This document shows positions 24,963-33,276 of a stretch of DNA of 46,795 nucleotides, piece by piece. Source of the stretch: CAYMUG01 sp964393575 (GTDB lineage Bacteria > Patescibacteriota > Minisyncoccia > Spechtbacterales > 2-12-FULL-38-22); assembly GCA_964393575.1 (NCBI GenBank), contig CAYMUG010000003.1, positions 1 to 46,795 on the forward strand. Reading direction: 5' to 3'. The stretch's first letter is position 1; each line of letters begins with the position of its first letter. The position numbers and the translations under genes were made by a program. The notes below the pieces were generated by a model, which worked only from the letters and a program-made list of their open reading frames with translations, made no database searches and was not told where the DNA came from.

Positions 24963-25130
24963 ATAATTCTCGGCGAGGCGTAGCGTTTACGCTGCGCCGA
25001 GACGTAAGAATTATAAGCACTCTGAACCGCCGAGGCGGTGAAGAGTTACCTTAATTTCTTTGCTCTCCGCCGGTAGGCTGTAGCAGGCGCCTGGAGCAGA
25101 GGCGGTATGTAATTATTTAAATAATTACAT
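24963..25130. repeat. Hairpin cluster in the lemA-htpX gap
   Basis: The first structure is ATAATTCT...AGAATTAT (24963-24970 with 25007-25014) enclosing CTCGGCG/CGCCGAG (24969-24975 with 24995-25001). A second hairpin is ACTCT-ACCGCC-GGCGGT-AGAGT near 25019-25046. The third is a perfect 24-bp palindrome centred on TTTAAA (25107-25130). No gene is present. These could hold back or stabilise the htpX part of the mRNA. Confidence 0.6.
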
Positions 25131-25224
25131 TTACCCTTTGCCTGCACTCGTTTTGCGAGCGTTCGAAAAATCGCAGGACGATTTTGTTGGGAGTCAAATG
25201 TCGGGCGTGCGAAGCGGAACGAGC
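25131..25224 (-). repeat. Dispersed palindromic repeat, copy A (upstream of htpX)
   Basis: On the minus strand it reads GCACGCCCGACATTTGACTCC, an AAAATCG...CGATTTT hairpin, then the CGCTCGCAAAACGAG hairpin. It is the most diverged of four copies (the others are at 36122, 42121 and 45389) and has the same orientation relative to its downstream gene. Confidence 0.75.
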
Positions 25225-25779
25225 TTAAAAATTCACCTCAGGTTTCTCCTTCTCCGCCTCTGTTTCAACTTCAAAGAGTTGCTCCTGTTTGAAGCCAAAC
25301 ATATTAGCAACTATATTAGTGGGCACGCTTTCTATAGAGGTGTTATAGTCACGCACATTGGAGTTATAAAAGCGGCGCGCTGCCTGAATTTTATCTTCGG
25401 TATCGCGCAATTCTTTTTGTAGCTCAAGGAAGTTATCCGATGCCTTTAAATCCGGGTAGTCCTCGGATACGGCAAAAAGTGATTTAAGTGCATCAGAGAG
25501 CATATTTTCGCTTTCTTGTCGCTCCTGTCTTCCGCTTGCCTGCAATGCTTCCGACCTTGCTTTTGTAACGTTTTCAAAAACTTCCCTCTCGTGTTTTGCA
25601 TAACCTTTTACGGTTTCAACTAAATTAGGGATAAGGTTAGAACGTCTTTTAAGTTGAACATCTATATCACTCCACGCTTCTTCCACTCTATTCTGTTTGC
25701 GTACTAAGCTGTTATAAAGAAAAATCCCCACCACTATCAAAAAAGCGAGTGCTCCTAAAATAACTATTAAAGTGATCAT
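25225..25779 (-). CDS. lemA: LemA family protein
   Basis: The 184-residue protein has one N-terminal membrane helix (residues 2-22), then the LemA hallmark YNSLVRKQNRVEEAWSDIDVQLKRRSNLIPNLVETVKGYAKHE. A helical bundle follows, with FLELQKELRDTEDKIQAARRFYNSNVRDYN. LemA proteins are membrane-anchored helical bundles of unknown biochemical role that often neighbour htpX, as here. An extended -10 (TGTTATAAT on the minus strand) lies about 35 bases ahead of the start. No SD is present. Confidence 0.95.
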   Translation of the reverse strand: MITLIVILGALAFLIVVGIFLYNSLVRKQNRVEEAWSDIDVQLKRRSNLIPNLVETVKGYAKHEREVFENVTKARSEALQASGRQERQESENMLSDALKSLFAVSEDYPDLKASDNFLELQKELRDTEDKIQAARRFYNSNVRDYNTSIESVPTNIVANMFGFKQEQLFEVETEAEKEKPEVNF

Positions 25780-25810
25780 ATAAATTTTTTAATTATAATT
25801 TTACGTTGAT

Positions 25811-25819
25811 ATTATAACA
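25811..25819 (-). promoter_or_regulatory. Extended -10 promoter of lemA-htpX
   Basis: The minus strand reads TGTTATAAT, an extended -10 with TG one base before TATAAT. A weak TTATCA -35 lies 18 bp further upstream. Confidence 0.5.
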
Positions 25820-26173
25820 CGCCACACCGAAAAATGATAACATTGGCTTCTATCTGAGAATGAATTATGGCAACGTCGGGACACATAAAACAATGGATAC
25901 ATAACTTTCATAGATTTCCACCCCGCTTTTTAAAACACAGTACTCATCTATTTGCGTGCCGCACTATATAACTGCACTTCCCGGACAACTCACAGTAGTG
26001 GGAAAATTAGCTTATGCAATGCCGATCTCCTGTATCTGGATATTACTTTCTGGTAACTCCTCGCGATAATGTTGCCATATTATATTAAAATTTACAAGCT
26101 ATTGTATGTTCTATAAATACATTATAAGTTATAATATACTTAAGTTAGATTTATAATTAATATTAAAATAAAT
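25820..26173. other. 350-base AT-rich gap between divergent transcription units
   Basis: I see no gene or RNA here. Besides the lemA promoter at its left edge, the only recognisable signal is a TATAAT at 26130-26135, suitable as the -10 box of the substrate-binding protein gene starting at 26174. Confidence 0.4.
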
Positions 26174-27247
26174 ATGACTTATGACATCCAAAAAATCATA
26201 AAAATTGCTATACTGGTTATAGTAGTAGCGGGTATAGGAGTCGCGGCAGCTTCGTTCTTGCAAGAGTCGCAAGAAAAAGAACAGCATGTAGCTCTTCTTC
26301 CTGTTAGTGAAATTCCTCCGAGAGAGAGGGTAAGCAGAAACATTGTCTCGCAAATGGAAGAACTCGGTTATGTGGAAGGAGAGAACATTACTTATATTAG
26401 AGAGGGTCCGGTCGCGCCCAATCCGCAAGGATTGGAAGAGCTCAAAAACATTTACCAAAAACACGCGCAAAAAGAGAATGTGGACATGGTTTTTGTGAAT
26501 GGCTTATTTGACGCTCCTATAGCGAAGGAGGCTTTTCCAAGCTCTGTTCCGATAGTTGGGTATGTTTTTGTAAACCCTGTGGAAAGAGGGTTAGTCAATG
26601 ACTTGTCACAGCCTAAAACCAATGTGACAGGAGTTACATCAGGGATGAGCGCCATTGTTCCTAAAACACTTGAAACTATACAACGCTTTTTCCCGGAGGT
26701 GGAAAGAATAGGCCTACTTTCAGATGGTTTTATGGTTCCCGGTCCTGATTCAACCGCACCTGTATATGTCAATGCCCTACGCGAAAATGCGAAAAATTTT
26801 GGATTTGAACTTGTGGAGTATACTACAAACGTATCTCCCCAGGGCGGCGAACTTCAAAATGAACTTGAAAACACACTAAACAATATAAACAGAGGGGACG
26901 TAGACGCGTGGGTGCATGTTCCCGGACATTTTCTTCCCAGGCAATTTATAGACGAAAGAGATAAAACAGCGGAGTTGAAGATCCCTATGATTGTCCCAAC
27001 TCAGGATGATACGGATCCTGCAACAGGCAGAATAGCCGGACTGTTGGGCCACGGGCCCAATCTAAGTGAGAACGGGAGACAAGCCGCGGTAATAGCCGAT
27101 AAGATTCTGCGCGGCACTTCTGCAGGATCAATTCCTATAGAATCCCCCAGAACGTTTGACTTGATTATAAATCTCAATATGGCGGAAAAGATAGGTTTTG
27201 AGGTTCCTTCTGAATTACTAAATTCGGCCACCAAAATACAGGAATAA
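26174..27247 (+). CDS. ABC-type substrate-binding protein (ABC_sub_bind family)
   Basis: The 357-residue protein has an N-terminal membrane anchor (residues 8-27) and a two-lobed periplasmic binding fold of the TrpX/YcjN-like 'ABC_sub_bind' type. Typical stretches are VALLPVSEIPPRERVSRNIVSQMEELGYVEGENITYI, VDMVFVNGLFDAPIAKEA, VPIVGYVFVNPVERGLV and NVTGVTSGMSAIVPKTLETIQRFFPEVERIGLL. The family binds small molecules such as amino acids. There is no permease or ATPase beside it. The next gene, 19 bases on, is a histidine kinase, so it probably feeds a sensor instead of a transporter. No lipobox Cys is present. Confidence 0.85.
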   Translation: MTYDIQKIIKIAILVIVVAGIGVAAASFLQESQEKEQHVALLPVSEIPPRERVSRNIVSQMEELGYVEGENITYIREGPVAPNPQGLEELKNIYQKHAQKENVDMVFVNGLFDAPIAKEAFPSSVPIVGYVFVNPVERGLVNDLSQPKTNVTGVTSGMSAIVPKTLETIQRFFPEVERIGLLSDGFMVPGPDSTAPVYVNALRENAKNFGFELVEYTTNVSPQGGELQNELENTLNNINRGDVDAWVHVPGHFLPRQFIDERDKTAELKIPMIVPTQDDTDPATGRIAGLLGHGPNLSENGRQAAVIADKILRGTSAGSIPIESPRTFDLIINLNMAEKIGFEVPSELLNSATKIQE

Positions 27248-27266
27248 CTATTCTAATTTTCTCCCC

Positions 27267-29135
27267 ATGAGGCACATCAATATTAGGACAAAAGTTTTAG
27301 TTTTTGGATTGCTTTTTGCGATTGTGCCTTTAGTGTTTACGATGACGCCGTTTCTGCTTATTTCGCGAAATGTTCAAACTAACGATTCAATAGATAGACA
27401 AAATCAGGTTGCCCAAACTACAGCAAGGCAGATATCCCAATTTATTTCAACTCAAATGCGGCTGTTGCAACGGGCTGAATTGTTGTCCCCTGAATTGCTG
27501 AACGACTCCGCGACTGCCGACCTGCTTTTGGAGCGTATGCTCGCTGATAATATTTCTATATTTAGTATTAGCCTTGTAAATGAAGCAGGACAAGAAGTTG
27601 AAAAAACGCATCGCCTGCGAGCGTCCGCAGAGGAAGAACTTGGTGATATATCACAAAACAAAGAGTTTCTGGCAGTTAAAGATCAAGGTGCTTATATCGG
27701 CCCTGTATTTTTTCAAGAAGGAAGACAGCGACCTCTTTTTAAAATAGGAACAGCTATCCACGACGAAAGAGGAGAAATGGTCGGCACTATATTTGCCGTG
27801 TTGGACGCGCGTAAAATGCAAGAAGCAATCAATAATACTACTGTCACCCAACGCGGAGGAAGAGTATACGTGGTAAACGAGGAAGGTGTAGTGTTGGCTC
27901 ATCCTAATATCTCTCAAGTTTTAGCCCGCGAGAATTTTTCGCAATTGCCTATTGTTTCTGAAATAAAAAAGGGCGAGAGAAATGCGTTAAATCAATCCTA
28001 TAAAAATGAGAGAGGTAACGAAGTACTTGGCGCTTGGGCGCCTGTTGAGGTGCAGTTGTCGAACCGCGCTTCGCCTGTGACGCCGGAAGTACAATGGTAT
28101 GTTGTATCAGAAGAGAGGGCAAGCTTTGTTTTGCGGCACGTAAGGGAGGGCTTTTTCTTTAGTCTTATCTCTTTAGGTGTCGTGCTTCTTATTGTCTTGG
28201 TAGTTATATGGGTTTTATCAGGCAGAATAGTGAGACCTATATTAAAACTAAATGAGGCTATAAAGAAATTTGGTAGAGGCAATCTTTACACGAGGGCCGA
28301 TGTGGAAACAAAAGACGAGATAGGAGATCTCGCACGCAACTTCAACGTTATGGCGGACTTTGTACAGAAGGCCAGAGAGCGTGATAAAACAATATCTCAA
28401 GCTAAGTCCGAATTCATTTCAATCGCAGCGCATCAACTAAGAACACCGCTTTCCACGATTAAATGGACCTTTCAAATGCTTTTGGAAGATGAAATGGGTA
28501 AATTAACTAAAGAACAGAAAAAATTTCTAAGACGCGGCAACGAGACCAACGAAAGAATGATTCAGCTTATAAACGACCTCCTGAGCGTTTCGCGCATTGA
28601 AGAGGGGAAATTTGGTTTTGAATTTAAAAAGGCGTCGTTGGTGGATGTTGTAGAAAACGTAGTTCAAGAAGAAAAATTGCGCGCGGAAAAAAATGAAATA
28701 TCTTTTGAATTTAATAAACCGGAAAAAGAATTTCCGCAGATTGTTATGGATCCAGAAAAAATTACGATGGTTGTCGCAAATCTTGTAGATAACTCCATAA
28801 AATACACGCCTTCGGAAGGAAAGATAGAAATTAATATCACCCGCAGTGGAAAGTTTTTACAATTCTCCATATCAGATACTGGTGTGGGAGTACCTAATAA
28901 ACAGATGTCGCGGCTTTTTAGTAAATTTTTCCGCGGAGAAAACGCTATGCGCATGCAGACAGAAGGAAGCGGTTTGGGGCTTTTCCTGGTTAAAAATATA
29001 GTGGAAAGGCACGGAGGAGAAGTGTGGGCTGAATCGGAAGAAGGCGAAGGCTCTACTTTCTACTTTACGCTTCCACTTAAAGAATCAATGATTCCTTCAG
29101 AAAAACAATTCCATACGCTGGCTTCAAAAAATTGA
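27267..29135 (+). CDS. Membrane sensor histidine kinase (Cache-HAMP-HisKA-HATPase)
   Basis: The 622-residue protein has a first membrane helix (residues 10-32), an extracellular sensor of about 250 residues that looks like a double Cache domain (GPVFFQEGRQRPLFKIGTAI, VYVVNEEGVVLAHP), and a second helix (298-318). A HAMP domain (319-372) follows. HisKA has the phosphoryl-acceptor His389 in AAHQLRTPLSTIKW. The ATPase shows the N box NLVDNSIKYTP (Asn508), DTGVG (537-541) and GSGLGLFLVKNIVERHGG. No response regulator lies nearby. It is co-transcribed with the binding protein at 26174. Confidence 0.95.
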   Translation: MRHINIRTKVLVFGLLFAIVPLVFTMTPFLLISRNVQTNDSIDRQNQVAQTTARQISQFISTQMRLLQRAELLSPELLNDSATADLLLERMLADNISIFSISLVNEAGQEVEKTHRLRASAEEELGDISQNKEFLAVKDQGAYIGPVFFQEGRQRPLFKIGTAIHDERGEMVGTIFAVLDARKMQEAINNTTVTQRGGRVYVVNEEGVVLAHPNISQVLARENFSQLPIVSEIKKGERNALNQSYKNERGNEVLGAWAPVEVQLSNRASPVTPEVQWYVVSEERASFVLRHVREGFFFSLISLGVVLLIVLVVIWVLSGRIVRPILKLNEAIKKFGRGNLYTRADVETKDEIGDLARNFNVMADFVQKARERDKTISQAKSEFISIAAHQLRTPLSTIKWTFQMLLEDEMGKLTKEQKKFLRRGNETNERMIQLINDLLSVSRIEEGKFGFEFKKASLVDVVENVVQEEKLRAEKNEISFEFNKPEKEFPQIVMDPEKITMVVANLVDNSIKYTPSEGKIEINITRSGKFLQFSISDTGVGVPNKQMSRLFSKFFRGENAMRMQTEGSGLGLFLVKNIVERHGGEVWAESEEGEGSTFYFTLPLKESMIPSEKQFHTLASKN

Positions 29136-29189
29136 CATCAGAACGATCCCGGAGGTCGTTCTATTAAATTCAAGCAAGTTGAATTTCAA

Positions 29190-29216
29190 GGCAACGGGGG
29201 TCTGACCCCCGTTGCC
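29190..29216. repeat. GGCAACGGGGG hairpin
   Basis: GGCAACGGGGG and CCCCCGTTGCC pair over 11 bp around TCTGA. The arm is shared with the repeat at 14519-14566. It follows the kinase gene and may stop transcription or protect the mRNA end. Confidence 0.75.
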
Positions 29217-29221
29217 TATTT

Positions 29222-29252
29222 ATAAAAAAGGCGCCGTACCCGAAGGTAAGCG
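29222..29252 (-). terminator. Terminator of the DUF218 gene
   Basis: On the minus strand a GGCGCTTACC/GGTACGGCGCC stem with a TTCG tetraloop is followed by TTTTTTATA. Confidence 0.8.
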
Positions 29253-29317
29253 CCTGTATGGGTTGGTGCAGGGTCAAGCGCACGAACAAAACAAGTTCCT
29301 CATATTATATTTCGGGC

Positions 29318-29875
29318 TCAGCTGCCCTGTCGTTGCTTAAGCTTGTACTTATGTACAGCGGGAATGAATACCGCCAATACATCAACAGGGACACCCACTA
29401 ATGTATGCTTAATATACTCCTTATAAGAAGTGGCCGGGGCAGTTCCGCGAACCTTGATTCTTGCTTTAGGTAACCGCAGGAGCAACCAACTAAGTAACCG
29501 CACCTTAAGCCACCAGGGCCTCTTGGCGAAAACCGTAATTTTCAGCTTAGTAATTTCTCTGCCTTGCGCCCTGAAAAGTGCGCTTTCTCTATATTGTATT
29601 TCTAAAATAATGGGTTTAGCGTTGATTAAATTTTCGCTTGTGGTGAATGCCCGATTTTCTTCAACAAGCTTAACACTCGTTTTGGCGCCCAGATACTCGG
29701 CCATTATATCGGCTTCACTTAATTCGGGGAGTTCTTGGCTTGTGAAACCACCGGATAAAATAATGTATTCGAACTCATCTGCGCTCTCTGCAACCATATC
29801 CAGATGCTGTCTATACGTTTCGTCCAGATATACACCATAACCAAGAACAAGAGCTACATTCTTCTCGTCCTCCAC
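29318..29875 (-). CDS. DUF218 (YdcF/SanA/ElyC-like) family protein
   Basis: The 185-residue protein starts with ALVLGYGVYLDETYRQHLDM, which matches the DUF218 N-terminal 'vLG' strand. The conserved YIILSGG, SEADIMAEYL and ENRAFTTSENLINAK (the E-x-x-S/T-x-x-T/S-x-x-N motif) are all there. Relatives act in the cell envelope, but no reaction is established. The C-terminal half (PRWWLKVRLLSWLLLRLPKARI-like stretch, then VDVLAVFIP) is more hydrophobic and may touch the membrane. The start codon is GTG with at most a weak G-rich SD. Confidence 0.8.
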   Translation of the reverse strand: MEDEKNVALVLGYGVYLDETYRQHLDMVAESADEFEYIILSGGFTSQELPELSEADIMAEYLGAKTSVKLVEENRAFTTSENLINAKPIILEIQYRESALFRAQGREITKLKITVFAKRPWWLKVRLLSWLLLRLPKARIKVRGTAPATSYKEYIKHTLVGVPVDVLAVFIPAVHKYKLKQRQGS

Positions 29876-30044
29876 TTACACCACCCCCCATTTGCGTTGA
29901 GTAGCATAATTACGAAGAACAGACCCATACTATAACATTAATGGTTATTTAAGTAAATTCCTACCCAACAGGATTCCGCACGGTCCCGGCTTACAGTTGA
30001 CCATCAGTTATTTCTTAATGCTTTTTATGTATCAAGTGGACAGG

Positions 30045-30530
30045 CTACGCGAATTTTTTCAGAGTATGCTTGCCGCCACTTTTCTCTATGACACAGTCAA
30101 AATAGTTTCCTTCTTTGTTTTTAACTATTTTTTCTATAATAAGATAATCGCTCGGTACAACACTGTCTTTCAACTCATGCAGCGTGTCCAAATTATACCA
30201 GTCCAACTCACCCTCGTTATCTTCTGTTATTTCGAGTGTTTTTGGGTGCAACCGGCAAATATGGAGCGCGAAATGCATTGCGATCTCACCGCTTTCTTTT
30301 AGATGTTCGGATACAAAGCCCACATGTTCTTTAAATTCGGACTCTATCCCCGACTCTTCCTTAATTTCACGAACTGCTGCCTGGGAAATATGCTCGTTTT
30401 TTTCCACTTTACCGCCGGGCAAAGCAAGAAAGCCAGGGTATTCCTTTTTGCATTGGGGCCGTTTTATAAGAAGTATTTTATTGTCATACACTACCGCCGC
30501 AACAGCGACTGATAGAGGTTGTTCTTCCAT
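30045..30530 (-). CDS. Nudix hydrolase
   Basis: The 161-residue product starts at the ATG at 30530 (MEEQPLSVAVAAVVYD). The Nudix box is intact: G-x5-E-x7-REIKEESGI, running from the GG of LALPGGKVEKNEH. This loop binds Mg and cleaves a nucleoside diphosphate linked to another group. The sequence LLIKRPQCKKEYPGFLALPGG suggests a housecleaning NTP/dNTP enzyme, possibly MutT-like, but the substrate is not certain. An upstream GTG would add ten residues without support. No SD is visible. Confidence 0.92.
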   Translation of the reverse strand: MEEQPLSVAVAAVVYDNKILLIKRPQCKKEYPGFLALPGGKVEKNEHISQAAVREIKEESGIESEFKEHVGFVSEHLKESGEIAMHFALHICRLHPKTLEITEDNEGELDWYNLDTLHELKDSVVPSDYLIIEKIVKNKEGNYFDCVIEKSGGKHTLKKFA

Positions 30531-30596
30531 GGTTATAGAGAAGAGACCAAAACTGTGCACGAATACTCATTCAAAGGCATTCGCGCTGTATCATAG

Positions 30597-30683
30597 CGGA
30601 GGGGGTGAGATTTGAACTCACGAGCCCCGAAAGGGGCACGGCTTTCCAAGCCGTTGCGATAGACCAGACTACGCGACCCCTCC
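30597..30683 (-). tRNA. tRNA-Ser (GGA)
   Basis: The 87-nt tRNA has a GGAGGGG/CCCCTCC acceptor stem, D arm, an anticodon loop CTTGGAAAG with anticodon GGA, the long variable arm of class II serine tRNAs (GCCCC-TTTC-GGGGC), and a T loop TTCAAAT. The 3' CCA is not encoded, so it must be added after transcription. Confidence 0.95.
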
Positions 30684-30688
30684 ACGAA

Positions 30689-30715
30689 CCCCGCACAAAT
30701 CAAAACTGTGCGGGG
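30689..30715. terminator. Hairpin between groEL and tRNA-Ser
   Basis: Stem CCCCGCACA/TGTGCGGGG (30689-30697 with 30707-30715). On the minus strand it is not followed by a T-run, so it may be a processing signal and not a full terminator. Confidence 0.5.
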
Positions 30716-30778
30716 AGGATATTTTATTAAGCTATCTGCATACCATATACAAATACGGTACGGGGCTACTGCGGCGGG

Positions 30779-30834
30779 TAAAGTAGTCGCAACGCCTCCG
30801 CGCCTACCGGCGGATCAGCGCGCCGACTACTTTA
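30779..30834. repeat. Inverted repeat spanning the groEL stop codon
   Basis: TAAAGTAGTCG (30779-30789) and CGACTACTTTA (30824-30834) pair over 11 bp. The second arm includes the groEL stop. The enclosed part is GC-rich. It probably folds at the 3' end of the groEL mRNA. Confidence 0.7.
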
Positions 30835-32487
30835 CATCATTCCGCCCATTCCGCCCATTCCTCCGGGCATGCCGCCGCCTGCGCCTCCTTCACTGTCTTT
30901 TTCTTCATCTTCAGGATCTTCGTTAATGGACGCTTCAGTGGTCAGAAGCATTCCGGTTGCGGAAGCTGCGTTTTCCAGAGAAGAGCGGACAACCTTTGCC
31001 GGGTCAATGACTCCGGATGCTTTCAGGTCTTCCTGTTTCATTGTTTTAAAGTTATATCCGTTAGTTCCTCCCGCCTTTCTAACCTGGTCTACCACTACTC
31101 CGGAATCCAAGCCGGCATTAGTGGCTAACTGGCGCAGAGGAGTTTCAAGAGCACTTCTGAGGATGTCTACTCCTACCTGCTCGTCCGAATCTTTAAGCTC
31201 AAATCCATCAAGAGCATTAGCTACACGCAAATATACGACACCACCACCGGGTACAATTCCTTCTTCTAAAGCAGCACGGGTAGCATTCAAAGCGTCTTCC
31301 ATTTTCTGTTGTCTTTGCTTTACCTCTACCTCGGAGGCAGCACCCACACGAATTACGGCAACACCTCCGGCGAGTTTAGCAAGACGCTCCTGAAGTTTTT
31401 CTTTGTCAAAATCGGACTCGGATTTTTCGTAAGCTGCTTTTATTTGAGAAACTCTTTTGTCAATGTCTTTTTTAGTGCCTTTTCCTCCTACAATTGTTGT
31501 GTTTTCCTTTGTTGCGGCTACTTTTTCAGCTTCCCCTAACATAGTAAGCTCGGTTTCCTCTAACTTCATTCCTTTTTCTTCAGAAATTAAGTTTCCTCCG
31601 GTTACAGTAGCTATATCCTCTAACATCTCCTTTCTTCTGTCTCCGAAGCCGGGAGCTTTAACAGCAAGAGTATTAAATGTTCCTTTAAGCTTGTTCACAA
31701 CTAACGTTGCCAGTGCCTCGCCTTCCACGTCTTCTGCAATAATTACAAGCTCTTTTTTGCCTCCCTGTGAAACTTTTTCAAGGATAGGCACAACTTCGTT
31801 CATTGAAGAAATTTTCTTGTCTGTGATGAGAATATACGGTTTTTCGTATTTCGCCTCCATTCTGTCCTGGTCCGTAATCATATAAGGAGAAATATATCCC
31901 TTATCAAACTGGAGGCCTTCAACAACCTCTTTGCTAAGGCCGAATGTTTGGGATTCTTCAACTGTTACAACGCCATCTTTACCGACTTCGCTCATAACCT
32001 CGGCAATAATCTTACCCATTTCGGGGTCATCAGCGGAGTTTGTGGCAACATTCTCAATAGCATCTTTCTTTTGAGAAATTTTTTCGGATGTCTGGTCCAG
32101 CTCTTTTACAACCTTGTCAACAGCTTTATCTACTCCGCGTTTCAAAGCACGGGGATTGGCTCCCGCGGCGAGATTTTTCAATCCTTCATTTATAATGCCC
32201 TTAGCTAAAATTGTTGCTGTCGTGGTGCCGTCTCCCGCGACATCATTGGTTTTATCCGCGATGTCTTTTACCAGCTCCGCGCCCATATTCTCTACCTTAT
32301 CCTTGAGTTCTATCTCTTTAGCTATAGTTACACCGTCATTGGTGACCTGAGGTGCTCCGGCTCCTTTATCCAAAAGCACATTCCTGCCTTTGGGACCCAT
32401 AGTTACACGCACGGCATCAGCAAGTTGGTTAACACCGGATTGTAACTTTTTTCTTGCATCTTCACTAAATAAAATTTGTTTAGCCAT
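30832..32487 (-). CDS. groL: Chaperonin GroEL (Hsp60)
   Basis: GroEL folds proteins in a barrel closed by GroES. The start at 32487 (MAKQILFSEDARKKLQSGVNQLADAVRVTMGPKGRNVLLDK) is canonical; the longer frame is rejected. The ATP-site motif GDGTTTATILA, the apical segment and the C-terminal GGMPGGMGGMGGMM tail are all present. At 551 residues it is full length. groES lies upstream on the same strand, 158 bases away; that gap carries a repeat shared with the hrcA-grpE gap. Regulation is by the CIRCE site ahead of groES. Confidence 0.98.
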   Translation of the reverse strand: MAKQILFSEDARKKLQSGVNQLADAVRVTMGPKGRNVLLDKGAGAPQVTNDGVTIAKEIELKDKVENMGAELVKDIADKTNDVAGDGTTTATILAKGIINEGLKNLAAGANPRALKRGVDKAVDKVVKELDQTSEKISQKKDAIENVATNSADDPEMGKIIAEVMSEVGKDGVVTVEESQTFGLSKEVVEGLQFDKGYISPYMITDQDRMEAKYEKPYILITDKKISSMNEVVPILEKVSQGGKKELVIIAEDVEGEALATLVVNKLKGTFNTLAVKAPGFGDRRKEMLEDIATVTGGNLISEEKGMKLEETELTMLGEAEKVAATKENTTIVGGKGTKKDIDKRVSQIKAAYEKSESDFDKEKLQERLAKLAGGVAVIRVGAASEVEVKQRQQKMEDALNATRAALEEGIVPGGGVVYLRVANALDGFELKDSDEQVGVDILRSALETPLRQLATNAGLDSGVVVDQVRKAGGTNGYNFKTMKQEDLKASGVIDPAKVVRSSLENAASATGMLLTTEASINEDPEDEEKDSEGGAGGGMPGGMGGMGGMM

Positions 32488-32519
32488 AGTTTGTTTTGTT
32501 CGGCTACGCCTCACAAACA

Positions 32520-32618
32520 CGCGGAATAAACGCGGAACTTAATGCATATCGCGGAACTAAGCTGAAAAATTCCGTATATGTTCTGTGTATGGTTCCGCGT
32601 AGTTCAGCGCTTGCAAGC
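32520..32618. repeat. Two-copy heat-shock leader repeat, copy 1 (groES-groEL gap)
   Basis: This 99-base element contains internal complementary arms ACGCGGAAC and GTTCCGCGT. It shares about 75 % identity by eye with 41041-41140. It is followed by a GCTTGCAAGC palindrome. Confidence 0.8.
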
Positions 32619-32645
32619 GAAGCGTTAGCGAGCGTTAATTATAAT

Positions 32646-32957
32646 TTATTCATCTACAACAGCCAGAATGTCTTCTTCTTTAGCTATTAGATAAGTTTTG
32701 TTATGTATCTCTATTTCGGTGGGACCGTATTTTGAAAACAAAACCTTATCCCCTTTTTTGACTTCAGATTCTAACCTTTTGCCCGATTTATCCTTTTTTC
32801 CGGGGCCTACAGCAACAACAGTACCTTTTTGAGGTTTATCTTTTTCAGCAGTATCAGGTACAACGATACCGCTTTCTGTAACCTCTTCCTGCTCCTCGGG
32901 TTCTATTATAACGTTATCCCTCATCGGGGTTAATCTTACATTGGATGATTTTGTCAT
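32646..32957 (-). CDS. groS: Co-chaperonin GroES (Hsp10)
   Basis: The 103-residue product begins MTKSSNVRLTPMRDNVIIEPEEQEEVTESGIVVPD, a clear GroES. The mobile loop (EVTESGIVVPDTAEKDKPQKG) that contacts GroEL and the closing YLIAKEEDILAVVDE are both present. I chose the ATG at 32957; another ATG six codons upstream is possible. It is first in the groES-groEL operon, with a CIRCE site about 120 bases ahead of the start. Confidence 0.96.
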   Translation of the reverse strand: MTKSSNVRLTPMRDNVIIEPEEQEEVTESGIVVPDTAEKDKPQKGTVVAVGPGKKDKSGKRLESEVKKGDKVLFSKYGPTEIEIHNKTYLIAKEEDILAVVDE

Positions 32958-33074
32958 AATTCTGTTTTTAATCACTGAGTCCGCATGATCATAGTTATAA
33001 GTAGTCGGAGTGCCAACTTTTCCCTACACAATTTTCCTGCGAATCTCAGCGAATTTATTAAATTTTAATTACTT

Positions 33075-33134
33075 TTAGCAAACGACCATTTAGAGTGCCA
33101 ATATTTATTGTACACAATTTGTTTTCAGGGTCAA
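33075..33134 (-). promoter_or_regulatory. groESL promoter with CIRCE operator
   Basis: The CIRCE element at 33075-33101 has halves TTAGCAAAC and GAGTGCCAA separated by 9 bases (7/9 and 8/9 matches to the consensus TTAGCACTC-N9-GAGTGCTAA). On the minus strand a -35 TTGACC (33129-33134) and -10 TACAAT (33107-33112), 16 bp apart, lie directly upstream. HrcA bound here would block transcription. Confidence 0.75.
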
Positions 33135-33276
33135 CATCCAAAAAAACCAATTTAAAACAAACAAGTAAAATAACTATTATTACTTGTTTGTTGAAAGCTA
33201 CAGGCAACTTATAGCAACAGACAAAACCACTCCTGGGCCTATTTTCTATACGACTTATGTTATATTTTTATATACT

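Noticed and set aside
33008..33016. Possible further CIRCE site near groES
   Set aside because: Only a half site GAGTGCCAA is present; the partner at the right distance (32990-32998) does not match.
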